Shown here: piece by piece, positions 11,039-25,000 of the stretch
Layout of the letters: the number at the start of each line of letters is the position of its first letter
How positions within the stretch are numbered: the first letter of the stretch is position 1
Source of the DNA: Vanilla planifolia
Lineage: Eukaryota > Streptophyta > Magnoliopsida > Asparagales > Orchidaceae
Direction: 5' to 3'
Length of the DNA: 64,000 nt
Assembly: GCA_023846275.1 (NCBI GenBank)
Contig: CM043874.1
Location: forward strand, 27,315,630 to 27,379,629
Program-made: the position numbers and the translations under genes
Notes under the pieces: generated by a model
Databases searched by the model: none
What the model saw: the letters and a program-made list of their open reading frames with translations, nothing else
What the model was told of the DNA's origin: nothing

Positions 11039-14000
11039 GTGATTAACTAGATTCTTAGTATCATTTCTTAATCTAATACATTCTCTTATCTAAAAGAATC
11101 ATGACAAAATTTGATACTTCTATCACATAATGTAATATAGACTCCATAAGAGACTGTCGATCACATGGGCCAACCTCGTAGAGCTTTAAGAGTTCTCAAC
11201 AACTACATGTACTCTCCTCCATAATATAGTGCATCATGCAACTCCTCATAAGACTAAATGTGTAATAAGTTTCTCTTAGGATTATTTGTATAATGGCTTC
11301 TAGCCAACCATATAATATGGTACTTCTTCTATAAGCTTAGCCAATCATATGTAACTATCTCTATATTAGAGGAGTAGAGTAGCTAACTTATGTATCCCCT
11401 GAGTGATTGTGCATGATCAACGACCCATTACATCTAATCCTCACCTTATCAAAATCATGACCTTAATATATAACATCCTTTTAACTCTAATCTATCACTA
11501 CTCAATGTTAATTAGATTTTCTTATGTTTAATCTAACATGTAAAGAGTTCTCATCATAAATAATAACCTAATAAGTTAATCTAAGTTAATTTAAAGTTTT
11601 CATCCAAAGTTTTTTTAAATTATCCAAGATTACTTTTATCTAAATCCTTTAATATTTTCACTAAATTCTCATTTAGTTATTTAGAATATCTTAACCTATT
11701 TTTCTTGTAAGTCTTGCCCTAATTTTATTTAGGATCTTGTATATCTATGCCAACCTTGGTGTTCATAAAAACTTGGCTTTTATCCATAGGTTTCATATGA
11801 TGATTGTCATTACAACTGAGTCTGGGTACACACAAATATCACTAATGACCCTTATACCTCCAAAGTAATTATGAGTCACCATACCCATCTTAAGACCTTT
11901 ATTAAGCCATCATAGATCCCACAAAATCTCCATGCAGGGTATCATCATGTTGTCTAAGGGCCTAAAAAGGGTCACTCATACTCTTATTTAAGAACCTAAT
12001 CAACCTAAAGGTTTAGCCATCATCCTTACCTTATTGCTTCCTTGAACAAACTTAACACATTCTTAAGTCTAATTGTAAGAAATTCTACCTTCTTCCAAGG
12101 TCTTGGTCAAAAGCTTTACTATCAAAAGATTCTATTTACATTGTGCATAAAGGTTCATCAATGATATTTCCTTTATCTATCGCTAAGATCTTCTATGGGT
12201 CCTATTTCATGGATTATTCCTAAGCCCATAAGCCTAATTCTAAGACTATTCTTACTCTACATAGTTGTATTCAAGTACCTCAAATCTCTTTTTTAAATCT
12301 TACAAGGGATTATCTACTAGACCTTAACGTTTAACCTTACCTTAGCATTTTTAACCATAACCAAACTCTTTTCTTGCCAACCATATCCTTACCCAACCTA
12401 GTCTTCTTCTAAGCCCCAAAATTGAGCCCTCTAAGACTTTCAAACTAGAAACTAAGGGCCACACACACTTTTTAAGCCATTTAGGTTCTCTTAAAGGTTG
12501 AACCCATGCCTCATATGACTTAATCAAGCACGATCTAAGCTTTCCAAACATACTTAAGGCAAAAAGGTTCTTGGCTATAATATTTTTTCCAGGGTTTTGG
12601 CTATATTTGAAAGTTTCAAATCATGTTTCATCTTATATGCTAAGATTTAAATTGTTAATACAATATTTGGCATGCTTCCATGCATGGTTTTGTAGCACAA
12701 ATACACATTTATGTCATGTCATGAAGTGATATAGCATGTATCTTCTTACTTAGTTAAAATTCTCTATTACTTATGAGTTACTACTTGGCATTTAAGCTTG
12801 GAGTTTAATTTTTGGCAAAACATAATATGAAAATAATGATAACAAGTATATACTATGGGATCCATATACATTAGAATTTGTTATTCCATGGTTTAAGAAT
12901 TTTATTACAATAATCATGTTAAATCTTACATATTACCTACATGTTTAGACTATTAAAAAGGTCTAACATTATCATATTTCATGATAATGTCTCAATTATG
13001 AGGTATTCAAAAATATTCATTCCAAAGTTCATCTTGTCCTCGTTTTAATAAGTAAAGCTAAATATGCAGGCATATAAATATAAATTTCATTTACATTCAT
13101 GGTTTAGTTAATATTATATATTATTGCACTATTTCTTTAGCAAATTTGTATATGGAAAAATGATAAATAGAATTTATATTTTAATAAAAATTTCTTTTAG
13201 TTATTGTTATAAGATGTTTCTCCTTTTTTTAAATAAGATTTATAAAAGAAGATTGACTAGCTTTTAACCACCATCGTTTCCTAATGATTTTATATACAAT
13301 TTTAACATAAGAATTTGTTTTCATTCTTTCTTAGATCATAGCTAAATTTATTGTATGTATCAAGGTTAATCTTACCAAGAAATGTATATAGAGGACTTCT
13401 CATTGGTTAGAACTTGCTTCAAATCTTGAACCCTCCTTTTTCTTAATGGCTTATCCTACTTATCTCCTTAATGTCCTCTTGTTTGGCCTCTCCAAATTCT
13501 CCTTTGTTGTTGGATTTTTCTAAAACCCTTATAAGAATATCTTAAGAGATTAAATAGCCTCAACCAAGCCTCCTTAAACTAAGGATTTGATTTAAGAAAA
13601 ATTAGCTTTGGTTGGTTTAAGCAATGGTTTACCCATTCAAGTTAAACATCTTCTAAATAACATATTTTTGATTGGTCATATTTAGCTCCTAAAATTTAAG
13701 ATCTAACTGAGATATGAATAAAAATATATTTCAATATTTATTCTTATTTTTTATATATTTTTTCTTAGGATATTGTTATATACATCACACACTTTTCTCT
13801 TTTTTTTATTCCTCTTATTTTCACCCATCAACTAACCCCTAATTTTAAAGAATCTTATCCATATCTTCATTATACATTTATGGTTGGATAAGAATAAAGA
13901 TGAATAATAAAATTTATAAATTAAATAATTTTATAAGCTCATTTAAAAATATTAAGTTTAATCTTATCAAGGTTTATGTGATACAACTTAAATCTTATCA

Positions 14001-14175
14001 TTCAATCATGCTTCTAATTTTAAAATTTAAAATTAAATTTCTCTATATTCAAAATTTAAACATATTCAATTCAAATATTAAATTTTGATTCGCAAAAAAA
14101 TGCATACATTAATCAACTAAATTATAATTAGATGTCCAAGAATGTTAGATATAACAAATATATTTATAATATTTA
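10415..14175. mobile_element. About 3.7-kb insertion splitting the gypsy reverse transcriptase
   Basis: The RT trace stops near 10.41-10.43 kb and resumes near 14.18 kb at the next expected part of the domain, so the sequence between is a later insertion. It is AT-rich, contains a TA array (10982-11036), has no recognisable protein domain, and starts near tgtaactaaaatcc, which resembles the TGTAAC start common in plant gypsy LTRs. A solo LTR of another gypsy family is my best guess. Exact ends and target duplication are unresolved. Confidence 0.55.
10982..11036. repeat. (AT)27 microsatellite
   Basis: About 55 bases of alternating A and T inside the insertion in the gypsy element. Confidence 0.95.
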
Positions 14176-16769
14176 TATATTTAATAAATAGAGTGTTTGA
14201 AGAACATATGAATTAGTTTGTTATAGTTTTTATTAATGATATTTTGGGCTATTTAGAGACTTTAAATAAATATGCTAAATCTTATACATTATATTGAAGA
14301 TATTGAATGATCATAGACTTTATGCTAAATTCTTTAAGTGTGAGTTTTGGTTATCTAATTTTGTATTTATGAGACCTTTGGCTAGTGTTAAGAGTATATC
14401 AATAGATCTTCAAAAGATTTCAACAATTGTATATTGGCCTAGACCTACACAATGATAAAAATTCAAAGCTTCTTAGAAAGCGTCTTGGAATCGATTAAAT
14501 ATTATAAAAAATTTGTCAAAGGGTTTTCTTAGATAGATTTCCCATTTGCATGCTTCATTTAGAAAATAGTAAAGTTTAAGTTAACCTTTAATGAGAGCAT
14601 AGTTTTCAAACACTAAATTATGAGTTGATTATAGCTCTAGGGTTATCATTATCAAAAGAAATAAGGGGGTATCAAATATTTAATAATGCATCTTATCAAA
14701 GTTTGAGTTTTGTGCTAATATAGTTTGGAAATAGTTAAAAATTCATGATAAGAATTATCTAACATATGATCTAAAATTTATAACTATTATTTTTACTCCT
14801 AAATATGGAGATATTACCTATATAGGTTAAATACAAAGTTTTTATAAATTAATAATGTTTAAAATATATTTTCACTTAAAAAGAATAACATTTGAAACAT
14901 TAAAGATAATTAAACTTTATTAAAGATTCAGACCTAAAACTAATTTATAATATAGAGAAAGTAAATATGGTGGAAGGTGCCATAATAAAAAAATAAGTAT
15001 TAATCTATTGTTAGCTGAATAATATAAAAAAATAATTTTTGAATTGAAAAAATTCTAGGTAAAAAAAGAATACAAAAGAATTTGAATTTGCTATTCAAAT
15101 TATCAATAAGGCTTGAATGGTTAGAATCTATAAAAGAAGATCAAACAAAATGATTTAAAACCACAAAAAATTAATTTAAATAGTTAAAGAATGTTTGGGG
15201 TTTTATTTTAAATTTAATGAGAGGAATGTATTAAGGTTTTTGGATAGAGTATGTATTGTTGAACACTAATAGTTGAGGTAATTGTTACTAAAGGAACCAC
15301 ATAGTTCAAGATGCTCTATACACTTAAGAGAGAACAAAATATACAAGAGGCAAAGGTGTTGGTGGCTAGCTCAAAAATATATGTATTAGAACGGGCCAAT
15401 AAATTCTTGGTGGATTAGTAAGTCAAAGGAGAGAATTAAAGACCAAGCATATTGATGCAAACATTATTTATTCTAGAGTAGAAAAAAGAAATCATTGATA
15501 TGGACTTTATTATTGGGTTGGGTAAATCACCTTTTGTCATGATTCTATATGGGTATAATTGATAGATCAACAAAATTAGCTTATTTCCTATTGATAAATA
15601 TAACTTATAATATAGAAAAATTGGTGAGAATCTACTTGGAACAAATAATGAAGCTACATGGTGTATAAAGCTAATAATTTTTAATTGAGACTCAAAATTC
15701 ACAACACATTTCTGAATCGGTGTTTATCAAGTTTTTGGCACTTAGTTAAGAATCAATATTGTTTTTCATCCATAAATAGATGGGTAGATAGAAAAATGAT
15801 TAAGTCATTAAAATATCCTATTATACTTATGTATCATAGATAAAGAGGGTCATTTGCTATTGGATGAGTTTACTTATAATAATAACATCAATCTAGCACA
15901 ACATAATACCCTATGAAGTATTATATGAAAGAAAACTTTAATTAATTTTGTGTTGTATAAAGCCAAAGAAAGAGCAATTTTGGGTCATAAATTTGTAGAT
16001 GAAATGATATAAAAAGTAAAGATTGTTCGTTAAAGGCTCTAAGTGGCCTAGAATAAGAAAAAGAAGTATTTTGATGTAAGAATAGAAATATTGAATTTCA
16101 AAAAGAGGATTATGTGTTTATAAAGATAAGAGCAATAAAAGGAGTGTGACATTCTAATAAGTTTAATAAGTTAAAGCCTAAATTTATTAAACCTTCTCAA
16201 ATTTTGGAAAGAAGTGAGCAACTGACATATGATATTGCTTTGTCACTATAGTTAGGCAATGTTTATATTTTTTGTGTTTCATGTTTGAGAAAATATATTT
16301 TAAATCCATAACATATCTTTAGTTATGATAAATGGTATATTAAAATCCAACCATATATGATATATGAAAAAAGCCTAATGCAAATTTTGGATAATAGAGA
16401 AAACATGCAAAGAAAATAATCGCAATAATCAAAGTACAATAACAAAACCAATTAGAAAAAGAAGTGACATAGGAGATGGATTCAAATATTAAGATATTTC
16501 AAGTTGTTCTAAACTTTGAGTCAAACTTTTTGTATTGTAAAAAGAATTGTAATACTATGAAATTCATTTAGCTATAATAACTTGATTTAGTCTTGTATTG
16601 TTCACTTAATGATATGAATGCTCTTAGTAGATGAGTTTTGATAATGTGAATATGAAAATATTTTTTGAAATCAAAATAATAATTGTTATAGTATGCCTTG
16701 TGGGTTTGAATGCATTTAAGAATGAGGTGAATTGGTTCTTTAAAAAATATTAGCAAATTAACAAATTTT

Positions 16770-19070
16770 CTTTATCACAACTTTGTACCTCACACCCAAG
16801 TAATGGATTAATATATTTAGCAATATTTATCAATAAGTGCAAGGCAAAGAAAAATGCAATAAGAAAGAACATAAATGATTTAAAGTGATTTGACTGCTAC
16901 TTAATGAGCTTACATCTACTCTAAGGTAACTAGCTTGAGAAAAATGCAATAAGAAAGAAAAATAAGTGCAAGGTAAAGAAAAATGCAATAAGAAAGAACA
17001 TAAATCATTTAAAGTGATTTGACTGCTACTTAATGAGCTTACATCTACTCTAAGGTAACTAGCTTGAGACTATTCTTTACTTTTTGCTTTCTCTCCATAG
17101 CTAGGTGGTTTCAATACAATAGTATCTTTTATAATAAGGATGAAACACGACCTCCTTCTTTCCAAACCTACAATATCTAGAGATGGGCATTTATCTTCAC
17201 ACTATTAATATCCCAAAGTAGACCTCTTCTTTCCACAATTTAAGGCTAAAAGATAAGCCTATATTCTTGCTCACAAGGTGAGCTAAGAATGTCCCTCACA
17301 ATAAGGAAAATAGAGTACAAAAATAGTAGCCATGAAATTACACTACCAAGTCCATCATAATCTAGATAGATAAGAAATTACAAATTTCTAGAAGTTTGAA
17401 AGTAGAGTTACTAATAAACCAAGAGCTTTGTGATGGGATAAAAAGTGCATTTGTGGATGATGTTAGACTCTTCAAGGCATGCATAAGAATCTTTCAAGAG
17501 CGATGTAATTTTTTATTACAATAGCTTCTCTTATTTACAAGACTTACTAAGTAAACACTCAACATTTCTCCCAAAATGACCACCCAATGAATATTTAAAA
17601 TCATCAATCATTTCAAGTAGTTTGGAAGGGTTTATATAGAAAGAAATCTCATAAAACTCCATCCAATGGCTTTAAATAGTCATATAATGATTATAGTAAG
17701 ATTTTAATGTTCTGGTCAAATTAGCCATCACATATGAAAAACATATATATCATATTTAAGGGGGTCATCTATTATACATGAGGTTTCATATATTATACAT
17801 TGATATTTAATGTATCATATGAAATTCTTTAGTTTCTTATATTCTTTTCTACTCACAATTAACTAATTATGCATATGTAACTTTTTTTAATTACATGCAT
17901 TACATTTTGATAATAATATACATACACAAGTATCAGGTTTCTTATATTATTTTCTATTCATAATTAGCCATTATGTACATGTTAATTATTTTAATTACAT
18001 ATACTCTATATTGATAATAATATATTCTATGCAAGTCTTAAGTTTCTTATATTCTTTCATATTCATAATTAGCCAATTAATCACATACAAATTTTTTTTA
18101 ACTACATGTATTATACATTGATAATAATATATCATCTTTGTAATATTCCTTATATTCTTTCTTACTCATAGTTATCCACATGCATATGCAATTTATTTTA
18201 ACTACACATATTATATGTTAACAATAATGCACCATATGTAAGTCTTCGTTCCCTATATTCCTTTTAGCGCACTGTCTAATAGCTTGCATATGATGCCAAT
18301 TTGAACTAAATGTACAACATGTAAGTTTTAGACTTTTCTTTTAGCCATTAGTGCACAATCCTTTGTTCAAGATATGAGGAACATTTGTCTTATGCTTAGC
18401 ATGTGTTAATAATACCATATCACATGTGAGCATCTAGTTTTATTCAAGTTAATGCAATAATACTTAATGTATCATTCATGGCTAATAATGTACCATGAGT
18501 TTAATTCCATTTTAGTTAACTTTACCATTACATCATTTGAACACTAATTTCTAAGATTGTTTCAATGTTATGCTTAAGATAAGCTTAGGAATAACATGCT
18601 TTTACTTAACAAATCTTTTATTCATTTAATTGATTTGAACTCAACTTTTTCTTTAAACACTCCCATGGACAATTTTTTTTACTATGAATTGGAGAAACAT
18701 TTAATGCAAATTATTATGTGTTATGGCTTAAGGTCAATGCAAATGTGTGACGTGTATTGTGCAAGCTCTTGATTTGATTTAATAGGCCAAATTTCAATCC
18801 TTACATAAGTTTTAAGAATTGAACAACTAATCTCAAATGCCATGGGCATTGCTTTTTGGAGTGCTCCATCTTCCTTCATGGCTTGAAGTACAACTTGATT
18901 ACCACTTTTGAGTATACTTCAAATCACTCCAAGTTTGATTATCTATAAGTGTATTTAACTTAAGATAACTTATAAAACATACTCAATGGACATGTTATCA
19001 CACTAAATCACTTAAAGGATAATTATTATAAAAAAATACTATCTTTTGGGCTCATGGGATCCAACACAAT
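16770..19070 (-). mobile_element. Solo LTR, Ty1/copia SIRE-like, minus orientation
   Basis: In reverse complement the segment runs from a TG start near 19070 (tgtgttggatcccatgagcc) to an end near 16770 resembling the conserved plant copia LTR tail (acttgggtgtgaggtacaaa). The block near 16.86-17.25 kb, with phrases such as agatgggcattt, matches the LTR at 38.07-39.6 kb. It interrupts the 3' part of the gypsy element, so it is younger than it. No internal domains flank it, hence solo. The exact ends were not fixed. Confidence 0.7.
16835..17069. repeat. 129-bp tandem duplication, nearly identical copies
   Basis: The 106-base stretch 16835-16940 recurs at 16964-17069 with only two differences that I see (ggc/ggt and atg/atc positions). 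They are separated by a 23-base linker that itself copies part of the unit. The near-identity contrasts with the decayed sequence around it. Confidence 0.93.
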
Positions 19071-19079
19071 GTAATGTGT

Positions 19080-21640
19080 CATAAAAAATGAGTTAGATTA
19101 TTAAAATAATTATGTTTTTGGATAAAACTTATCAAAACAAGTTTGAAGGTGTTCATTTCTTTTCGATTAGATTTCATTTGAAATTATTTGAAATCTTTGA
19201 AATTTGAGAGTAAATAAGAAATTAAATAAATTGATTATTTTAATAATTATTTAAAAGCCTTAAATATATACCTAACTCTGAACCTAATTGTCTATTCCCC
19301 CAAAATTCCCCTTTGCATTTTGGTTTGAGCATGTAAGATAAGCTTGTTTAAACTATAGATCCCGATACCCTTTCCTTCATTATATCCTCTTTATTTCTTC
19401 TCCTCCATGCGATTAGTTAGCTGTTGCAAAAGGTTTGAGCCATAGATCTTAGTACATGCTTGTTGCCTTTGCTTTTCCTTTTATTTCTTGGTCAAGTGGT
19501 TTCTTAGTTCTTCTTTGTATTATTTCTTCCATTTTAAGTCAAAACCAAAGAAGGGGATGGGAGAGAAGCCAGAGTGGTTAGTTATTTAGGCTCAATCGAA
19601 GAGGTTATCCAATTTAGAACACAAAAATGGTTCAAGGAGAGAAAATATTGGGATTCCTTAAATAATTTTAGGAATGCAAAGAAGTTAGGTGAGAATGTCT
19701 ACATATATTTTTTAATTTTAAATTTACATATGAGTATTTAACTTATAGAAATTGAGATGCATTTTAATATTTAAGCTTGATTGTGTAGCTAGAGCAATGT
19801 AACTCATTAAGAATAGTGAAAAGGAATGATGAAAATGTAAAACTTATGGTATTTTATGACTGCTGATGTATATGATCAAAATGGTAAGTCTAGATAGAAT
19901 TGGGGGCATCATTAAGTAGAATAGGTGGATAAATTAGATAACTATAATATAATTATATTCATTTATGATATTATTCTTTGAGCAAGCTATTATGATATAA
20001 AATGAATAGCCATGATTATGACATATGATATACACATGAGCATATGATTTATAAAAAAAAAGTTTGATTTAGGTATTATCATATTATTTTTGAAATATAC
20101 ATGAATAAAAAGTATTCATATTTGATAGCAAGGGATAATGTGAATAAAAATAAAAAAGATGAAAATGCATGAAATGATTACCAGTGTTATCATTTCATAT
20201 GCTAAATGAAAGAGAAATTTATAAACTGATAAGACATCATGAATACATGAGATATTATTCATATCATTTTACATGAGATTATGATTTGATATAATAACAT
20301 GAGATGTGAGTTTTATATGATCTTATCATATGGCTTGAGTGTGGTACCCAAGGCAATATTAGTTTTGTCTTTAGGTTACATTCAAGTTCCAAGTATTGTT
20401 GTAGACCATATTATGACATGACATGGCACCAAATATGATATGATGAGTTATGCAATCAAGGCATTGATGCCTCATAGAGTTGTCACTAGTTTGTCATTAA
20501 ACTTTTAGGATGACAAAGTGCTAATATCACCCTTATTAAACTTATCACTAACTTATCTTAAAGTTCACATAATGATTATAATTTCTAGAGACATATTAGA
20601 TGATATATTATATAAAAGTAATAGATTATATATTCTTATAGGTAGAGACTTCCCATTGGAGAGCTTCAAATATGACTAGTTCAACGAACATGTGATATGA
20701 TATGCTATGAAGCCCAGATACTGGTCATATAAGAAATAAAATCTTGAATGACTATAATAAAAAAATAAAAATAAAAGAAATTAAAAAGCAACAAATGAGG
20801 AAAGGAATAAGAAGAGAAATGAAAAGAAAATAAATGAAATTATTTTCATATTAACATTCATGCATTGATATATCATGATTATTTTTTGCTTATGCCATAT
20901 ATGATAGTTGTTATTTCTATTATTATTGATACTTGGTTTGTTATGTTACTTCTATTATTTATATTTTATGCATTAAGATTATTTGAGACTCATCCCATAC
21001 TTGCATTATAAATTAGGTTGTTACATAATAGTGACATGAGAAGCAGAGTGAACCTAAAAATCCAAGTATGCATTGAGCATTCCAAAGATAATTCTTATGA
21101 TATCGTATGATTATGTTATGTTTGATGGTGATAATGATTGCATATTAACTTCATTTGTATTATAATGGTGATGAATGTATCATCTATATTTGTAATGAGG
21201 GAATAGTAAATGTAAGTAGACTATGTGGACTTAGTTAATTTGGTTAATGCTTTTCCAATTAAATTATGAGTTTTTTTTATTAATTTTGATAAATTTTAAA
21301 GGCCAAATGGATTAATTATGAGTTAAAAGGTTGGTTTTATTGTCATTCCCCATTTAGGATGGGTGTGGCACTAATGTACTATGTGTAACCTTCCACATAT
21401 GGTGTGTGGGACTCATGTTTAGTATGTGAAAATTAATTTATCATAGATTAAGTACATTTTCAAGGATTTCAACAAATGTATTCTAAGGATTTATACATCT
21501 TTAATTACTACTTAACATCTAGTGCGATCTAGATGTAATACACATGTTTATGAATGCAATATGAATGTTTTAATGCCCCATTGCTTTCAAGAGATTTGGA
21601 ATTTCAATTTTCAAAGCAAGAGAAATGCATATGTAATTAA
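19080..21640 (+). mobile_element. Ty3/gypsy 3' LTR of the composite element
   Basis: Segments at 20270-20400 and 20640-21360 match the LTR-derived copies at 3.3-3.4, 3.7-4.6 and 8.2-8.8 kb, in the same orientation and on the opposite side of the internal region. This is the expected position of the 3' LTR. The copia solo LTR at 16.77-19.07 kb separates it from the integrase end. Divergence from the left copies is large, so the element is old. Confidence 0.65.
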
Positions 21641-22050
21641 CTATAAGATACATGCATGAGTGAACTTTTGATGTGTGAAAAATATTTTAGAAATATTTTA
21701 ATATACCTTTCATACATTCATAATCCAACCCATTTAGTTTCTAGTGCCCCATTATTATTATGATAGGTTTTATTCTAAATAAAATAAAAAAAACTACAAA
21801 ATCTGCTTGGTCAATAATCATGTCATTAAAATTGCTTTGTCAAATTTTCTCAATCTTCATATCTAAGCTAGTTAGATTCTCTCTATATAGTTTGCTAATA
21901 ATCTCATTGAATCAAAGACCATTGCTCCAATTGTGTTCGTCAAGTAAGCTTAAAAGAAAAGCATTTAAGAGAAAAATATTAACTCATAAATAAGATGATT
22001 TTATTATCATCAAACTAACCATATAACATCTAAGGGTTCAATGATAAATT
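21640..22050. other. AT-rich spacer, nothing recognised
   Basis: No coding exon, RNA gene or recurring repeat was recognised between the gypsy 3' LTR and the tandem duplication. A 77-codon open frame at 21760-21993 has no recognisable domain and is compatible with chance. Confidence 0.4.
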
Positions 22051-25000
22051 CCTATATCAATCTTACAATAAGTTTCCCATTACAATGGCCAAATCTAATT
22101 TGGGCTTTCTCAAATTTGCTACCTAACATAGCTAATTAGGCATCATGGTAACTTTGCACAAATAAACTTCTCCTATGCTCTAGAAGTTCTACAGTCTTTC
22201 CTTCAACCAAAAATAACTTGAGATGTTATGTTTATGGATTTGTTAACTTTCTTTAAGGTTTCCTCGTAGGCTTAAAAATTACCTTCTTTAAGGTTTCCTC
22301 ATAAGCTTAAAAATTACCTTAGTTGAGTATATTCTTCTTGCATTACATTACCTAAGACATTATAGTTGTTCAATACACCTTCTCAAAGCTTAAAGAGTTA
22401 CCAACAGTTGTTAAAAGTGATCCTCAAGAGAAAAAAATAATACTTGAGGATTTTTACTTCCTTATTGCATTTCTAATCTTGATCTCATCTTTAAGTATCC
22501 TTCTTAGGGTGGGTTTGATTCTTCTTAAGAGTTCTTGGGTCGTCATCCTTGAGAGCATATACCTTTGAATGGGTCTTATGATTTCTTCATTGAGAGCCTA
22601 AAATCTCAAGAAGTTTCTGCCTTATTTCTAGAGTTAATATTATCAACATAGCACTACCTCTTTGACGATGGTTACTATTATACCCTTCAATGTGATAATC
22701 ATAAAACCAAGCTATCAATATCTTATTAATTTTAGTGTTGTTTCAATTAAATCTTAAGGTGTTACTATAGTGGTTGGGTTGTCAGGACAAGAATTATATC
22801 ATCAAAAGTTGATTGATATTTAAGACTCAACTTGCTAATTTTGGAGCCAACAACCAAGCACTTTGTGGAGTGGCTAATCCACAAAGAATCTACATTCTTA
22901 ATTATCTATATAGTTAACATGTTAAATATTTTCTTCTTTATAATTATAGCATTTAGGATCATAATCATAATTCATGCATTTTTGAGTTGATTTTTTGTAA
23001 TAAGTAGTATATATTAGGTGAGTTATATTTAGGTTTAAAAAGTAAGATTTTTTAATTTTAAATTTTATATGAAAATATTTTGATAAAAAAATGCCTTAAG
23101 CACCCATCACTTGGCTAAGACCAAAGGATTAGGCCAAGTGGCCTGTAGTGTTGTGCATTTGGCCTTGGGGAGCTACAGGTCAGAAGACTAGTTGAAATCA
23201 AGTTGGGTCAAGCTCGAGTCTCAGTCGGGGTGTAATCCTGTAGTGGCTTGTGTTAAATTAGGTTAGAGCATCACTCTTGAACCTAGCTTAAGCTTATCAA
23301 ATAGTTTCAGGTTAGAAGTAATGAAGTAGTAAGAATATGTTAAGTCAGACCATGTAAGGGCATAGGTGACTTGGGTCATGACCTTCCAATAACACTAGGG
23401 AGCAACTAACCACTTTAAGGTGTCATAATTGCATGGTAAAACTAAGATATACTACAAACTACATGTGCATTTTTGCAATGTGGGACTAAAGATTGACACT
23501 TTTATACTTCCAACTGGCAATGAATTAATGTAGTTCAATCATAAATTTTTGTAATCAAATGATAGAGATTGTGTCCATCATTTTGAAAAATATAATCCAT
23601 TTTACTGCCCATTCAATGAGCCTAATCAAATGGTTATGATAAGTTCTACAATTTAGAATAGTAAATTCAATTTAACCATCTATCCGATAAGGCTAATCAA
23701 ACAGTCGTGATCTGCTATGCCTTTGTGAACATTACTCTTATACATTAACACCATCCATCTAGCATGTAGGTTCTAATGATCCAGATCAAATCTCACTTGG
23801 ATTAGATATGGATTTTTTAAATCAATCTTTTAATCAAGCAATATGTGTTATATCCACACAAATTGAAAGGCTACTACTCTTCATCTTCTATGTTCACTTT
23901 CAACATTAGCTACCATTCAAGATAGATCAATTCTAATCATTAAAAGGGTTATTTGGACATGTTTTTATTTATACTATAAATAATGGTCATTTAATAGTAT
24001 TTATGATTGATGAATCAACTTGAAAATACTAAAAAAAACATTCAAAAGAAATCAAAATCGAAGAGCAACGTTTTCACTGCTTGGCTATAGGAGTTGTGGG
24101 TTCTTTGATTCTTATTTCTATAACTCCCCTCTTCTATCTTTTGGCATTATTCATATAACAGTTACATCAATACTTGTGTCACTCTTGTTTGAAGAATTCA
24201 AAGGTGTAAGAGCGTTGTATGAACTATTCTTGTAAAGCTTTTACTTTTTCTTATAACTAAATCTCTTGTGATTTTTGGTGTATCATTAGAACACCTAATT
24301 GTACTTAGTTTATCCCTACTAGTTTTGAAAAAAGGGAGTGGTTAGTAGAATCCTGATCGGTGATTGGGCATGGATGTAGGCAAGACTTTTGTTAAACCAC
24401 CTAAAAACCTTGATGCCTTTATTGTTTTGCTTTTGTGCAATTTTATTTTTTCATATTATTGAACAATATTCTTAAAACAAAATTTTTATCTCTAAATATA
24501 AGATTTTTCTTTAATTGAAATTTTTTTTTCAAAATTAAAAAAATTGAAAAGTTTTGTTCAAAGCATAAATCACCCCTCTCGTTTTGTGCGTATAACCTCA
24601 CACAATTACATTAGTTACTTCTCTTTGAAGGTTGTGTTCTCTTGCTAGATCATGGTATATTCTTCCTTAAGGTCATTCCTTCTTTTCTCAAGGGAATTGG
24701 ATGCATCTTAAATTTTTTGCCCAACTTCATGGTGCTTATCAAGCTTAATCTTCAAACAATATCATTCAAATGATATAGATTCCTCTCAAACTCCCCTTGA
24801 AATTTTATCTATTCATCATCTTAAATCAATAACATAATGGATATATATACCTCTCAAGCTCCTCTCGAATCTATCCAATGCCTTTGTTGAGGTTTGTGTC
24901 ATGAGGGTTCTTAATGCATATGTTTACAAATTCCAAGGTTCGTATTTTCTCAAGGGATGTTGACATATCTACTTCCCCATCCAAGAATAATAGTAAATCA

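Larger units (their letters stand above)
8830..16520 (+). mobile_element. Ty3/gypsy internal region, Tekay/Del chromovirus-like, broken
   Basis: Protein traces occur in the order expected for Ty3/gypsy: a degraded gag zinc-knuckle area near 9.1-9.3 kb; an aspartic-protease trace near 9490 (LFDYGDLHSFIS, compare DSGATHSF); reverse transcriptase at about 10.16-10.43 kb (ending LPFDLTN, the PFGLTNAP region) resuming near 14.18 kb (FVIVFINDIL, the YxDD region); RNase H to about 15.0 kb; integrase core near 15.48-15.95 kb (IDMDFIIGLGKSPF, VRIYLEQIMKLHG); and an integrase C-terminal part near 16.14-16.5 kb (PSQILERSEQLTYDIAL). Gypsy-LTR-like sequence flanks both sides. The element is old and inactive, with many breaks and a 3.7-kb insertion within RT. 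Confidence 0.85.

Noticed and set aside
12351-12551. Minus-strand 66-codon frame, locally less AT-rich
   Set aside because: No known motif, no supporting splice structure, and it lies inside the insertion in the gypsy element.
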